From positions 1 to 64,000 of the forward strand of contig NZ_BPLL01000007.1 in the NCBI RefSeq assembly GCF_019656235.1: DNA of 64,000 nucleotides, written 5' to 3'. Below the pieces are notes generated by a model. The model worked only from the letters and a program-made list of their open reading frames with translations, searched no databases and had not been told where the DNA came from. Source of the stretch: Apilactobacillus xinyiensis. Its GTDB lineage: Bacteria; Bacillota; Bacilli; Lactobacillales; Lactobacillaceae. The translations under genes were made by a program, and so were the position numbers. Position 1 is the stretch's first letter, and each line of letters begins with the position of its first letter. This document shows positions 49,678 through 58,622 of the stretch, one piece after another.

Positions 49678-50636
49678 GATAGCTACCTTATTGATATGAC
49701 ATACTTTAAAACTAAATTAAGCCTAAGTCATTTAGCATACCAGTTCTAAACCTTATTGATATGACATACTTCTAAAACCAATTAAGTATGATTGTTTTGA
49801 ATATTGTGGTTCTAAACCTTATTGATATGACATACTTCTAAAACAAAAATCACTCCATTTTCTCTCATTTTCGGGTTCTAAACCTTATTGATATGACATA
49901 CTTCTAAAACAGCCATAGTCATCATGCATTCTTTGAAACTGTTATAAACCTTATTGATATGACATACTTCTAAAACGTTCGGCACCACCTTCGGCAGTAT
50001 CTGGGTGTTATAAACCTTATTGATATGACATACTTCTAAAACGCATTAAGTATTGCTTTAGAATGTAGATATGTTATAAACCTTATTGATATGACATACT
50101 TCTAAAACAGCATGTTGCTATAAAGCTGAACTTTGTTGGTTATAAACCTTATTGATATGACATACTTCTAAAACAGCGACTGCCACTAATTCAGTTGGCA
50201 CAAGGTTATAAACCTTATTGATATGACATACTTCTAAAACCCATTATCAGTAGCACTCTTTAGTTTAGCTGTTATAAACCTTATTGATATGACATACTTC
50301 TAAAACACTTGTTTGGATTATAGATTGGCGGTTGTTGTTATAAACCTTATTGATATGACATACTTCTAAAACCCAAAGGTTAGGCTCTAAGACTTTGTAC
50401 AGGTTATAAACCTTATTGATATGACATACTTCTAAAACTTCTTTTTGCGCAATTATCAAGCATTTCTAGTTATAAACCTTATTGATATGACATACTTCTA
50501 AAACTCTTTAGCAACATCAAAATAATGGCCATTCGTTATAAACCTTATTGATATGACATACTTCTAAAACTAGCATCTTCTGGCAATGTTTTTAACAAAA
50601 GTTATAAACCTTATTGATATGACATACTTCTAAAAC
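49678..50636 (-). CRISPR. CRISPR array 1 (type II-A), 15 repeats, 14 spacers
   Basis: 36-base repeats read on the minus strand as GTTTTAGAAGTATGTC ... AAGGTTTATAAC, with all spacers exactly 30 bases. The first, leader-side repeat is 50601-50636, next to csn2. The eleven leader-side repeats (49941-50636) end in TTTATAAC; the three older ones (49743-49910) end in TTTAGAAC, the form used in all of array 2. The last copy (to 49712) is degenerate. Orientation follows the cas genes. Confidence 0.98.
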
Positions 50637-50650
50637 CGTTGTTTTCTCAT
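50637..50650 (-). promoter_or_regulatory. Leader end of array 1
   Basis: On the minus strand ATGAGAAAACAACG touches the first repeat. The same 14 bases touch the first repeat of array 2. In type II-A systems this junction guides spacer insertion. Here it lies only six bases past the csn2 stop codon. Confidence 0.75.
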
Positions 50651-50656
50651 TTGATT

Positions 50657-51328
50657 TTAATAATGCCAATCAATAAAATCTTCGTCAATGTAATGAAAAT
50701 TACATTTTTCAAATAAATGACGTTGATTAAGACTCATAAACTCAACAATAAATACAGCAACACCTGCATTATTACATAAGTTAACTAAATCTTGGATTTG
50801 TTTAGGATTAAGATAATGAGCTACATTAGTTAGTCCTAAAACTTTTTTATCGTTACATTCTAGATGTAGTTTAATCAATACCCTTATTATATCATAAGGA
50901 TTGCTAAAGTTTGAGCCATCTATATGAATTTTTGCGTACTTAAAAATGTTGATCAAATCATTGCTAAACGTTACTTTTAAGGGCAAATCTGCCATGAATA
51001 ATTGTTCTTGGACTGTACAGTATATTTTATCGTTAACTGCATGCAGCTGATTAATTTCATCTTCAGTTAAACCTTTAACAAATTTTTTTATAAATTGATT
51101 GATATAGGCTGTAAAATTGACTTTATTACTCATGACATCCCCAACCCAATCAATAGCATCATTAACAGACAATTTATCATAGTTGTCATTGCATATAATT
51201 AAATTTTCTTGATAGTCATTCATACTATTAATGATGTCTAAATAAGTAGTTTGATTATTAGTGCCTAAAACCGTTACTTCCCCATTATGAACATCAACAG
51301 CATCATGTGTTAAATAAGATATTTTCAC
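50657..51328 (-). CDS. csn2: Csn2, type II-A spacer acquisition protein
   Basis: 223 residues, the short Csn2 form. The ring-forming tetramer binds DNA ends during spacer capture together with Cas1-Cas2 and Cas9. Family pattern is seen at the N-terminus (KISYLTHDAVDVHNGEVTVL) and in VLGLTNVAHYLNPKQIQDL, plus AVFIVEFMSLNQRHLFEKC at the end. Starts at GTG overlapping the cas2 stop (GTGA). Its stop lies 20 bases from array 1. Confidence 0.9.
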   Translation of the reverse strand: MKISYLTHDAVDVHNGEVTVLGTNNQTTYLDIINSMNDYQENLIICNDNYDKLSVNDAIDWVGDVMSNKVNFTAYINQFIKKFVKGLTEDEINQLHAVNDKIYCTVQEQLFMADLPLKVTFSNDLINIFKYAKIHIDGSNFSNPYDIIRVLIKLHLECNDKKVLGLTNVAHYLNPKQIQDLVNLCNNAGVAVFIVEFMSLNQRHLFEKCNFHYIDEDFIDWHY

Positions 51329-51630
51329 AGTATAATTGTCCTTTCTGACGAGTTTCGAACATCTTTAACTGGTTTGCCGGTTATAAAATGCATGTCGTTA
51401 TATTGCTTTTCAGTCAGCATAAAGCTTTGAACAGTGCCTTGAGTTGGAGCAAAATCTGCAACTCTTTTTTCTAAAAAGTTAGCCGATTTTTTAGTGACAC
51501 AAACCCTAGAATAAACAGAATATTGAACCATGATAAAACCTTCATTAATTAGTTTTTTATGAAAGTTACGGTAATCGCGGCGATGCTTACTTGTATCGAC
51601 TGGTAAATCAAACATTATCATTAAGCGCAT
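51325..51630 (-). CDS. cas2: Cas2
   Basis: 101 residues from ATG 51630, giving the usual MRLMIMFDLPVDTSKHRRDY start with the metal-binding Asp after strand 1, then EGFIMVQYSVYSRV. GAGG lies nine bases before this ATG. A longer frame from 51645 would start inside cas1. It overlaps the end of cas1 by about 20 bases. With Cas1 it forms the spacer integrase. Confidence 0.93.
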   Translation of the reverse strand: MRLMIMFDLPVDTSKHRRDYRNFHKKLINEGFIMVQYSVYSRVCVTKKSANFLEKRVADFAPTQGTVQSFMLTEKQYNDMHFITGKPVKDVRNSSERTIIL

Positions 51631-52510
51631 TATTCGGTACCTCATTTATAAAATCCACCTCTATTTTTGTAGGCTTGCCATTAGTAAGGAAATTTAAGCA
51701 GTCATCAGTATATTTTTCAATTGCATTCTTTAATATAGTAACTTCACCGTTATATATAATTTCAATATTCAACAGTTCAACTAGCCCAAACTTAATATCT
51801 GGAGTAAAGTCATTAAACTGTTTGCTGTTCAACCATAAGTCCACAATTGGTCTAAACGGTTCCATTAGGTCTGAGCTTAAATTAAAAGCATTTTCTTCAC
51901 TATGATGATGAATGCCTAGATACGTTAAGTAACCTTTCATTACAATTTCACGATTAAAATTGGACAGTAAAATGGAATATCCATAGTTTAAGGCGTTATT
52001 CATGGGTGAAAAATCACGACGTTTAAATTCTTTACCAAATAATTGTTCAAAATATTTTCTTGCGACCACCGCTTCACGATTTGTCACATCATTTAATTCT
52101 AATTGGTCTAACTCGTCTGATAGTTTTTGAGTATCATGGTTGTACATTTTTAAAACTTTAATTTGGTTCATAATTTTGCGGTTAACAATTTTGGTCCACA
52201 GCAATTCCATTCGTGCTTGGGGCCAATTATATTGACATTCGAGGGTGTCTAAGCTCCGATTATTAGGATAATATTCTACGGTTTCACAAGCAGGACTATG
52301 GCTTTCGTCAGTAAAAATTATTTTAACGTGGTTTTTGTTTAGGCTATTAATTAATTCAGTAGTGATGACCGCTTGTGTAGTTTGTACTACTAATAGGTAA
52401 ATATCTTCAATTGGAATGGTATTAATTCCTTCAATAGTTTGTACAATCATTGAATGTGCTGAGTATGATAGTTTAGCGTGTTGCGAGATAATGACACTTC
52501 GCCACCCCAT
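51608..52510 (-). CDS. cas1: Cas1 integrase
   Basis: 300 residues from ATG 52510 (AAGGAGG seven bases upstream; an earlier ATG at 52516 is too close to the site). Type II-A Cas1 features: MGWRSVIISQHAKLSYSAHS start, the metal-site Glu in NREAVVARKYFEQLFG, NALNYGYSILLSNFNREIV and the conserved GIHHHSEENAFNLSSDLMEP, which holds the catalytic His and Glu/Asp. Confidence 0.95.
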   Translation of the reverse strand: MGWRSVIISQHAKLSYSAHSMIVQTIEGINTIPIEDIYLLVVQTTQAVITTELINSLNKNHVKIIFTDESHSPACETVEYYPNNRSLDTLECQYNWPQARMELLWTKIVNRKIMNQIKVLKMYNHDTQKLSDELDQLELNDVTNREAVVARKYFEQLFGKEFKRRDFSPMNNALNYGYSILLSNFNREIVMKGYLTYLGIHHHSEENAFNLSSDLMEPFRPIVDLWLNSKQFNDFTPDIKFGLVELLNIEIIYNGEVTILKNAIEKYTDDCLNFLTNGKPTKIEVDFINEVPNNALNDNV

Positions 52511-52527
52511 AAACATTCCTCCTTAGT

Positions 52528-52555
52528 AAAAAAGATTGATTCTTAAGAATCAATC
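52528..52555 (-). terminator. Terminator-like hairpin between cas9 and cas1
   Basis: A perfect 22-base palindrome with arms GATTGATTCTT / AAGAATCAATC, followed on the minus strand by six T. It fills the gap between cas9 and cas1 and could lower expression of the acquisition genes relative to cas9. Confidence 0.7.
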
Positions 52556-52564
52556 CTTTAATAT

Positions 52565-55500
52565 TTATAAATCTTTAACTACTACATAGTGTGAAAAGAT
52601 ACCAGTAGGAGATTGATAGTATATACGTGCATTTGGTGATACTGGGATTCCTGTCTTAATTTGCATTTTACCTAGCGGAGTACTCATCCCTAGTTCATTT
52701 AACTTTATATTCGTTGGATTATTATGCAATGATTCTAATATATTGATTAATATCATATATTTACCCTTTGCAACTTTGCTGTTTGTCTTTTTATCATAAT
52801 TAGGTAGTTTAACAAACTTTTCTAATCCTTCATTGAGCTTATTTCTGAAATTGTTAGTGTCATAAATTGGCATATACTTATTTAGTTTTTCTAAAATATC
52901 TTTATAAACATTAATGTATCTCTGACTTAGCTCATCTTCACTAAGACTACTGATGAAATCTTTATCACCTAAAGTTTTCATGGAATCAACAGATAAAACT
53001 AGTTGCTTAGCATTGTACTTATAGGCGGCACTGCCCAAAGTATATTTTACGTCGCCATCAACAATTAATTGACGGTACATAACTTTATTCAACAGAACTC
53101 TGAAAGCTATGGTTTGCTTACTGATGTTTTGTTTAGCAATATTATTCAAAATCTCATTGTAAGCTTGCTCATCTGTATTGCTTAAACGCTTTAACTTGTT
53201 AGCGTATCGCATTGGAATTCCAATGAACTTATAAGTTTTATTTTGCTGCTTATCAGTCATTTCAATTAATGCCATATAAGCGGACTTTTCACCGCTATGG
53301 CCACCATATACACTAGGGTTTCTACTGTTCTTTAATGGGATTAAGTGTTTTTTACCAGCCTTAGGTGAGTATAATGATGCATCAAATAAAGCTCCCTTGC
53401 GAGTAGTGACTTCATGGTTTACTAACATGAATTTATATTTGTAAATATCATTTAGCTTTTCAATTAAACTATCACGGTTTAAAATCACTTCTTCTTTAAC
53501 ATTGTCACGAATTTCTGATTTCTTTCCATTAGTAATCTCATGTAGAAAATCAAAAGTTTTTAAATCCTTTAAGTCGTCAATGTCCATTTGTTTATGTTCA
53601 TCATAAACGAAATAGTTACGTAATTTTGGATAACGTTGATATAGATAACGACCTATGGCTGCGGTGAGATAAGCATCTAAAGCATGATGATAGTCATTTA
53701 CCGCACGCACTTTATATAGGTTAAAGGTTTTACGTATTTCTGAATTCATTTTGGCTTTAACTTCAATTATCTTAGTATCACCGTTATATCTATCACCTAA
53801 AATGTTAGCTACCAGCTTAATAACTTGACTAGTTTCAACTAGCTGACGTTGAATAAATCCACGTCGAGCATATTTATTAACGTTGTCTAATGTGGTACAA
53901 AGATTGGTTAATTTACGTTTAGGGATTAATTCCATTTTAGCTAACTTATGCCAGCTTTGTTTTACATTTTCGCTGATATTTAAACCTTGTAAGGGCGTGT
54001 TGTTACCCTTGTCTTCGTTAGTTTTATGATTAGTTAACACTCGGTTACTTAATGAATTATCTTTAACGAAAGCGCGTGGGATAATGTGATCAATATGATA
54101 ATTAGGCACATCGTCAATATTAATAGGCTCACCAGTATAGATATCTTTACCTAATTGTGTAAAGTATAAGTAGTATTGATCGGTCAATTTACCCATACGT
54201 TTTTTAGTATCTTTTAACTCGTCTTTTAATTGCTTGCTAACTTCACTTGCTAGACTCTTGAATAAATTATCAATGTTCTTAAATCTAGTTTTAGATATTT
54301 CGCTACTATCTTTTGGTGAACGTGTGAATTCAATAGATACCGAACTAGGCTTTTGACCGTCCATGGCACGTTCGATATCTTCAACCACCTTGATGGTTTG
54401 ACGGATAGCTTTTTTATTTTGTGGTGAAGTAAAGGCATTATCTAAAATGCTTTCCATTCCCAAAGATTTCAATTGTTTACCATTGATTTTATCAATTTGT
54501 TTTTTTATTGATGGATTGGAAACTGCTTGCATAAAATTAACTTGGCTATTCCAAAGTGTATCAATAATACGTTCTCCATTTTCATTCACAATTTCTGTTA
54601 AAAGTCGTTTAGATAGGCGCCCCCAACCACTATAACGTTTATTGACGAATTGTTTGCGTTGTTCATCGGTAAGCCAATCTAATTCTTTCAATTTGTCTGC
54701 GAAAATGTTGCGATCTTCAAAAACAGTCGACCATTCCACGATTTTTTCTAAATCGTTTTTAATTTTTTCATTTTCGAAAACATCTGGATTTAAAATGTTT
54801 TTAAAGTCAACATATGTGCTAAGGCTATTGTTAAAATGCTTTTCATCGGCTAAACCAGTAATGTTTGGAGTCGATGGATAGTGAAATGCACTCATTAAAT
54901 AGGTTTGTAATCTTTTAATTGTGATGTTTTTATGTTGCTTAAATAAGTCATTAAAAATAGCTTGTTTTTGTGCCGTGGTTAAGCGATGACTATTTACTTT
55001 AACCATGTTCAGTTCATTTAATACCTTGAATTCTTGGTAGATTAAACTGTTGTCTGGTAGCACATCTTCACTTAGTAAATAACTGTCTTTGACCGTCATA
55101 CGCTTAATGAAAGCGTTAGCGGTTTTAGTACGGTCAACTTTTTCATCAAAATTCCAAGGCGTTATTTCACCGGCTGCCTTACGTTTCATCCATGCGAAGT
55201 TAGCACCAGAAGTTTTAGTTTGATCTTCAGGTGTAATCATTGGACCAACATAGTATGGAACTCTAAAAGTTACAAGCTCGTCCAGCTTATATTTAGCAAT
55301 ATGCTGACGTTTTTGATTAGGATTCAATTCAGCTAAAAATGGATAATATTGCTTTTGCTTATCAATAATTTTATCCATTTCAAGTTGATGGACTTGATGA
55401 GGCAAGTTACCATTTTCATTAGTACGTTGTTTAGGTAAATAATCATTATTGTTGATGTCTTGACGAATATTTTCAATTGTTGCTTTCATTGCTTCATTAT

Positions 55501-56995
55501 TACCCCAAGGATGACTAATGGGATTATCAAGAATAGCCTGCATGTCTGATGAATTAACATACTTACTATTTTTAGTTACTTTCGATTCCATGTTGAAGAT
55601 TAGTTTACTTAATTTAGAGCTTTTATCATCATTCAGATATTGTTTTATAGCATCTTTAAAGTATTTTATATCCATGCCATCTAAATTATTATTGACAATT
55701 TTTTTTAGGCTATCGTATAAAACCGGGTTACCAATCAAGCTTAACAAAGCATTATAAAAAGCAGTTTTAGAAATGACATGACGTTCATTTTTAAATAATC
55801 TTTTAATCTCTGTTTTGGCATTACTATCATTAATACTATTTGATAGACAATCTTCAACTGCTTTTAAATTATTTTTAAATTCTTCTGAATCGAAGTTACC
55901 AACATACATGGCGTATAAGATTTTTATATTTCTTTTTAAATCACTATTACTAGGCAAAACGTTTAACACGCTATCTTTTAAAATGCGTAGTTGTTCTTTA
56001 TGTTGATTGTATTTATCAATCATAGATTGTGATAGTGATTTACCGTTAGGGATGATTTGGTTCAAACGAACTCGCGAATATAAAGTTTTAAGTTCAGTTA
56101 AAATAGTGCCTTGAGTTTCGTTTAAAACTTCCATAACGCTAGCTAATTGATCTTCACTATTTTCATCTGACAGACAAAGTTTAAATTGGTCGTCATTTTC
56201 AAAATGCAATAATTTTTTAATGTCAGTTTTATATCCTAATACTAGCTTGGTGATTTCAGTAGCGATATCTTTATTAAGCTTATCGACTGCTTTTTGCAGT
56301 GTTTTATCTTGCATGTCAGAATGAACTTGTAGCAATTTAATGATTTGCTTTTGTTTATTAATATTTGTAATCTTATTATCTAACAAAATTGCACTAATTT
56401 TATTGACGTTATCTACATTGATTTTGAAATTAATAGATAATTTTTCGTATAATTCGTTTACTTTGTATACAATATCTTCTAGATGTAAGTCAGATATTTC
56501 AAAAGAGCTAACCGGAGTACTGTCTAAGAAGTTACCACGATATTTAACGATATGTTTTAAAGCTAAATAAATTTCACGAATGTCAGCCTTTTCGTTGCTA
56601 TTCATTAAACGATTGCGTAAGTGGTAAATTGTTTGATTGCTAGCATAATATGTACTATCTGTAATATCAGGAAATAATAAAGATCCATAGTATTTTTTAT
56701 TTTCATCTTTAGGTGACATATCTGATTCATGCATTCTTTGCAGAAAATTTTCATCAACTGCGTTTAAGTATGGTTCAAAAATATTATCTAATAAATGCAT
56801 TCTCCAACGACGACGACTATATCGACGACGGGCGCCACGTTTGGTTCTTCTTTCCTCTGCAGTTTGTCCTTCATTGAATAGACGAGCACCAATAATATTT
56901 TTGCCATGTTTATGAATGATATTGTTATTGTCGTCTATTGCAACAAAACCAACTGATGATGTTCCAATGTCTAAACCTAAATGGTAGTTTTTCAT
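52565..56995 (-). CDS. cas9: Cas9 (type II-A)
   Basis: 1476 residues from ATG 56995 (GGAGG upstream; the frame opens at a TTG four codons earlier, inside the ribosome site). Seen: RuvC-I LGLDIGTSSVGFVAID, arginine-rich bridge helix (RRTKRGARRRYSRRRWR), RuvC-II SVSIEFTR, HNH YHIDHIIPRAFVKDNSLSNR with KTNEDKGN, and RuvC-III YHHALDAYLTAAIGRYL. All catalytic residues look present. The C-terminal region (PSVYGGHSGEKSAYMALIEM) is the PAM-interacting part. Guided by crRNA-tracrRNA, it cuts invading DNA. Somewhat longer than S. pyogenes Cas9. Confidence 0.98.
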   Translation of the reverse strand: MKNYHLGLDIGTSSVGFVAIDDNNNIIHKHGKNIIGARLFNEGQTAEERRTKRGARRRYSRRRWRMHLLDNIFEPYLNAVDENFLQRMHESDMSPKDENKKYYGSLLFPDITDSTYYASNQTIYHLRNRLMNSNEKADIREIYLALKHIVKYRGNFLDSTPVSSFEISDLHLEDIVYKVNELYEKLSINFKINVDNVNKISAILLDNKITNINKQKQIIKLLQVHSDMQDKTLQKAVDKLNKDIATEITKLVLGYKTDIKKLLHFENDDQFKLCLSDENSEDQLASVMEVLNETQGTILTELKTLYSRVRLNQIIPNGKSLSQSMIDKYNQHKEQLRILKDSVLNVLPSNSDLKRNIKILYAMYVGNFDSEEFKNNLKAVEDCLSNSINDSNAKTEIKRLFKNERHVISKTAFYNALLSLIGNPVLYDSLKKIVNNNLDGMDIKYFKDAIKQYLNDDKSSKLSKLIFNMESKVTKNSKYVNSSDMQAILDNPISHPWGNNEAMKATIENIRQDINNNDYLPKQRTNENGNLPHQVHQLEMDKIIDKQKQYYPFLAELNPNQKRQHIAKYKLDELVTFRVPYYVGPMITPEDQTKTSGANFAWMKRKAAGEITPWNFDEKVDRTKTANAFIKRMTVKDSYLLSEDVLPDNSLIYQEFKVLNELNMVKVNSHRLTTAQKQAIFNDLFKQHKNITIKRLQTYLMSAFHYPSTPNITGLADEKHFNNSLSTYVDFKNILNPDVFENEKIKNDLEKIVEWSTVFEDRNIFADKLKELDWLTDEQRKQFVNKRYSGWGRLSKRLLTEIVNENGERIIDTLWNSQVNFMQAVSNPSIKKQIDKINGKQLKSLGMESILDNAFTSPQNKKAIRQTIKVVEDIERAMDGQKPSSVSIEFTRSPKDSSEISKTRFKNIDNLFKSLASEVSKQLKDELKDTKKRMGKLTDQYYLYFTQLGKDIYTGEPINIDDVPNYHIDHIIPRAFVKDNSLSNRVLTNHKTNEDKGNNTPLQGLNISENVKQSWHKLAKMELIPKRKLTNLCTTLDNVNKYARRGFIQRQLVETSQVIKLVANILGDRYNGDTKIIEVKAKMNSEIRKTFNLYKVRAVNDYHHALDAYLTAAIGRYLYQRYPKLRNYFVYDEHKQMDIDDLKDLKTFDFLHEITNGKKSEIRDNVKEEVILNRDSLIEKLNDIYKYKFMLVNHEVTTRKGALFDASLYSPKAGKKHLIPLKNSRNPSVYGGHSGEKSAYMALIEMTDKQQNKTYKFIGIPMRYANKLKRLSNTDEQAYNEILNNIAKQNISKQTIAFRVLLNKVMYRQLIVDGDVKYTLGSAAYKYNAKQLVLSVDSMKTLGDKDFISSLSEDELSQRYINVYKDILEKLNKYMPIYDTNNFRNKLNEGLEKFVKLPNYDKKTNSKVAKGKYMILINILESLHNNPTNIKLNELGMSTPLGKMQIKTGIPVSPNARIYYQSPTGIFSHYVVVKDL

Positions 56996-57029
56996 ATAAG
57001 CCTCCAAATTTTTATTATTTTTTAATTAT

Positions 57030-57081
57030 ATATTAATAAATAATAAAAAAACTTGCAATAGGTAATTTTTTATAATAGAAT
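57030..57081. promoter_or_regulatory. Divergent cas9 / tracrRNA promoters sharing one -35 box
   Basis: TTGCAA at 57053-57058 is its own reverse complement. Rightward it is 17 bases from TAGAAT (57076-57081), upstream of tracrRNA. Leftward it is 17 bases from TAATAT (57030-57035), upstream of cas9. Both promoters therefore seem to use the same six base pairs. The spacing is read directly; use of the boxes is inferred. Confidence 0.6.
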
Positions 57082-57087
57082 TAATTT

Positions 57088-57240
57088 TGTTGGGTAGCTC
57101 CCGACGGATAAACCTTATTGATATGACATACTGAGTTAAAATCAAACAAGGCATTAGCCAAGTTTATCCCTAAAGGCCATTTATATGTGGCATTTACATA
57201 AAAAGCTCAGAATAGCTTAGTTATTCTGAGCTTTTGTTTT
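57088..57240 (+). ncRNA. tracrRNA
   Basis: The anti-repeat ATAAACCTTATTGATATGAC continuing to CATACT (57108-57132) pairs with the 3' part of the CRISPR repeat. GAG then forms a bulge and TTAAAAT pairs with the repeat start GTTTTA. Downstream are a GGC-ATTA-GCC nexus-like hairpin, a GCCA / TGGC hairpin and a terminator (57201-57235; AAAAGCTCAGAATA / TATTCTGAGCTTTT). A 5' hairpin GTTGGG / CCCGAC precedes the anti-repeat. It is divergent from cas9. Confidence 0.93.
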
Positions 57241-57280
57241 ACATTTAAATCTTGTATATAGCATATTTTATTAGAATTTG

Positions 57281-57294
57281 ATGAGAAAACAACG
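57281..57294 (+). promoter_or_regulatory. Leader end of array 2
   Basis: ATGAGAAAACAACG directly precedes the first repeat of array 2 and is identical to the bases next to array 1, so the same acquisition proteins could insert spacers in both arrays. The rest of the 50-base leader is AT-rich, with no promoter I can call firmly. Confidence 0.75.
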
Positions 57295-58122
57295 GTTTTA
57301 GAAGTATGTCATATCAATAAGGTTTAGAACTTAGCGTGAATTCCTATGCCATCAATAAACGTTTTAGAAGTATGTCATATCAATAAGGTTTAGAACTATA
57401 AAAAGTCTCAAAAAGCTGCATTAAAAGTTTTAGAAGTATGTCATATCAATAAGGTTTAGAACTCACCTCCTCCTGCTTTTCCTTGTGGATCAGTTTTAGA
57501 AGTATGTCATATCAATAAGGTTTAGAACAATCTTTACAACAAAGTTTTCCCAAAGTTAGTTTTAGAAGTATGTCATATCAATAAGGTTTAGAACACTCAT
57601 AATCATCACTAAGTTTGTTGCACTGTTTTAGAAGTATGTCATATCAATAAGGTTTAGAACTGAACGGTGTACAAATTGCACCTAACAAGTGTTTTAGAAG
57701 TATGTCATATCAATAAGGTTTAGAACACACGTTAGTTTCAAAACAAGTAAAGGCTAGTTTTAGAAGTATGTCATATCAATAAGGTTTAGAACTCCAACTA
57801 TCACTATGATCAAAGTTAACGGGTTTTAGAAGTATGTCATATCAATAAGGTTTAGAACATGAATGATATGTATGATTTGGACACACTAGTTTTAGAAGTA
57901 TGTCATATCAATAAGGTTTAGAACGTGGTGTAGCAAGGTCGACCATACAGTTATGTTTTAGAAGTATGTCATATCAATAAGGTTTAGAACTAAATCTAAT
58001 GAATAATGCGTTAGTTACAAGTTTTAGAAGTATGTCATATCAATAAGGTTTAGAACTTGCTTTTCGAATTAAGCGGCAACCATAGTGTTTTAGAAGTATG
58101 TCATATCAATAAGGTTACTGTT
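57295..58122 (+). CRISPR. CRISPR array 2 (type II-A), 13 repeats, 12 spacers
   Basis: Twelve perfect 36-base repeats GTTTTAGAAGTATGTC ... AAGGTTTAGAAC plus a terminal copy (from 58087) that diverges after AAGGTT. All spacers are 30 bases. It is read on the plus strand, opposite to array 1 and the cas genes, directly after the tracrRNA terminator. I see no spacer shared with array 1. One spacer (57463-57492) would code on its minus strand for a Gly-rich stretch, as in collagen-like phage fibres (weak inference). Confidence 0.98.
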
Positions 58123-58155
58123 TATAACTATCTATTTATGAATAACCAAAGTAAA

Positions 58156-58190
58156 AGACCATTAGTGAAAACACTTAATGGTCTTTTACT
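58156..58190 (-). terminator. Intrinsic terminator
   Basis: AAAAGACCATTAAGTG pairs with CACTAATGGTCTTTT with one mismatch; closes the leftward secreted-protein gene and may also end array 2 transcripts. Confidence 0.8.
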
Positions 58191-58191
58191 T

Positions 58192-58500
58192 TTATTTAAC
58201 TGGATATAAGTATTCGTTAGTTACGTACCCTTTAGTTACCGGTATGTAGTAATAAGTTTCGCCTTTATACTTATAAGTTTTAGTTAGCTTAAATGGTTTT
58301 ACTTTTTTTACATAACAAGACTGAGTTCGCTTAACCCCATGCTTAGTATGATGAAACTTGTATACTACACTGACGTTCATTGCGTTTATGTAATGCTTGC
58401 CCTTTTTAATCTTGCTGGCAGATGCGCTAACTGTACTTGAAACTAAGCCTAATGCGACTAATCCGCATATGGATAATGATTTAAACATTTTTAGCTTCAT
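58192..58500 (-). CDS. Secreted SH3-like protein
   Basis: 102 residues, signal peptide (MFKSLSICGLVALGLVS, cleavage after ASA). The mature domain (YINAMNVSVVYKFHHTKHG; KYKGETYYYIPVTKGYVTNE; YLYPVK) has the strand pattern of SH3/SLAP-type wall-binding domains. ATG 58500 was chosen because AAGGAG is 12 bases upstream; an in-frame TTG is too close to it. Confidence 0.65.
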   Translation of the reverse strand: MKLKMFKSLSICGLVALGLVSSTVSASASKIKKGKHYINAMNVSVVYKFHHTKHGVKRTQSCYVKKVKPFKLTKTYKYKGETYYYIPVTKGYVTNEYLYPVK

Positions 58501-58622
58501 AACCAAAATCTCCTTAATTAATTATTCCGGTTCTATTATAAAGCTTTTGATCTACATTTACCATTTTATAATTATTGTTCTATAATTTAATAGTAATAAA
58601 TTATATGATAGGAGTAATAAAA

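Noticed and set aside
50265-50459. A 64-codon ORF with repeated LEVCHINKVYN units
   Set aside because: It is the CRISPR repeat itself read in frame; array 1 explains it entirely.
54250-54438. Small ORFs inside cas9 in other frames
   Set aside because: Shadow frames of the cas9 coding sequence, without ribosome sites or conservation signals.
57088-57110. A natural single-guide form of long tracrRNA that would target the cas9 promoter
   Set aside because: That form in S. pyogenes needs a repeat-like and a spacer-like segment 5' of the anti-repeat; only about 20 bases with a short hairpin are present.
49678-58122. Spacers of the arrays that match other parts of this window
   Set aside because: Reading by eye I found no match; a computed search of all 26 spacers against the window and phage databases would settle it.
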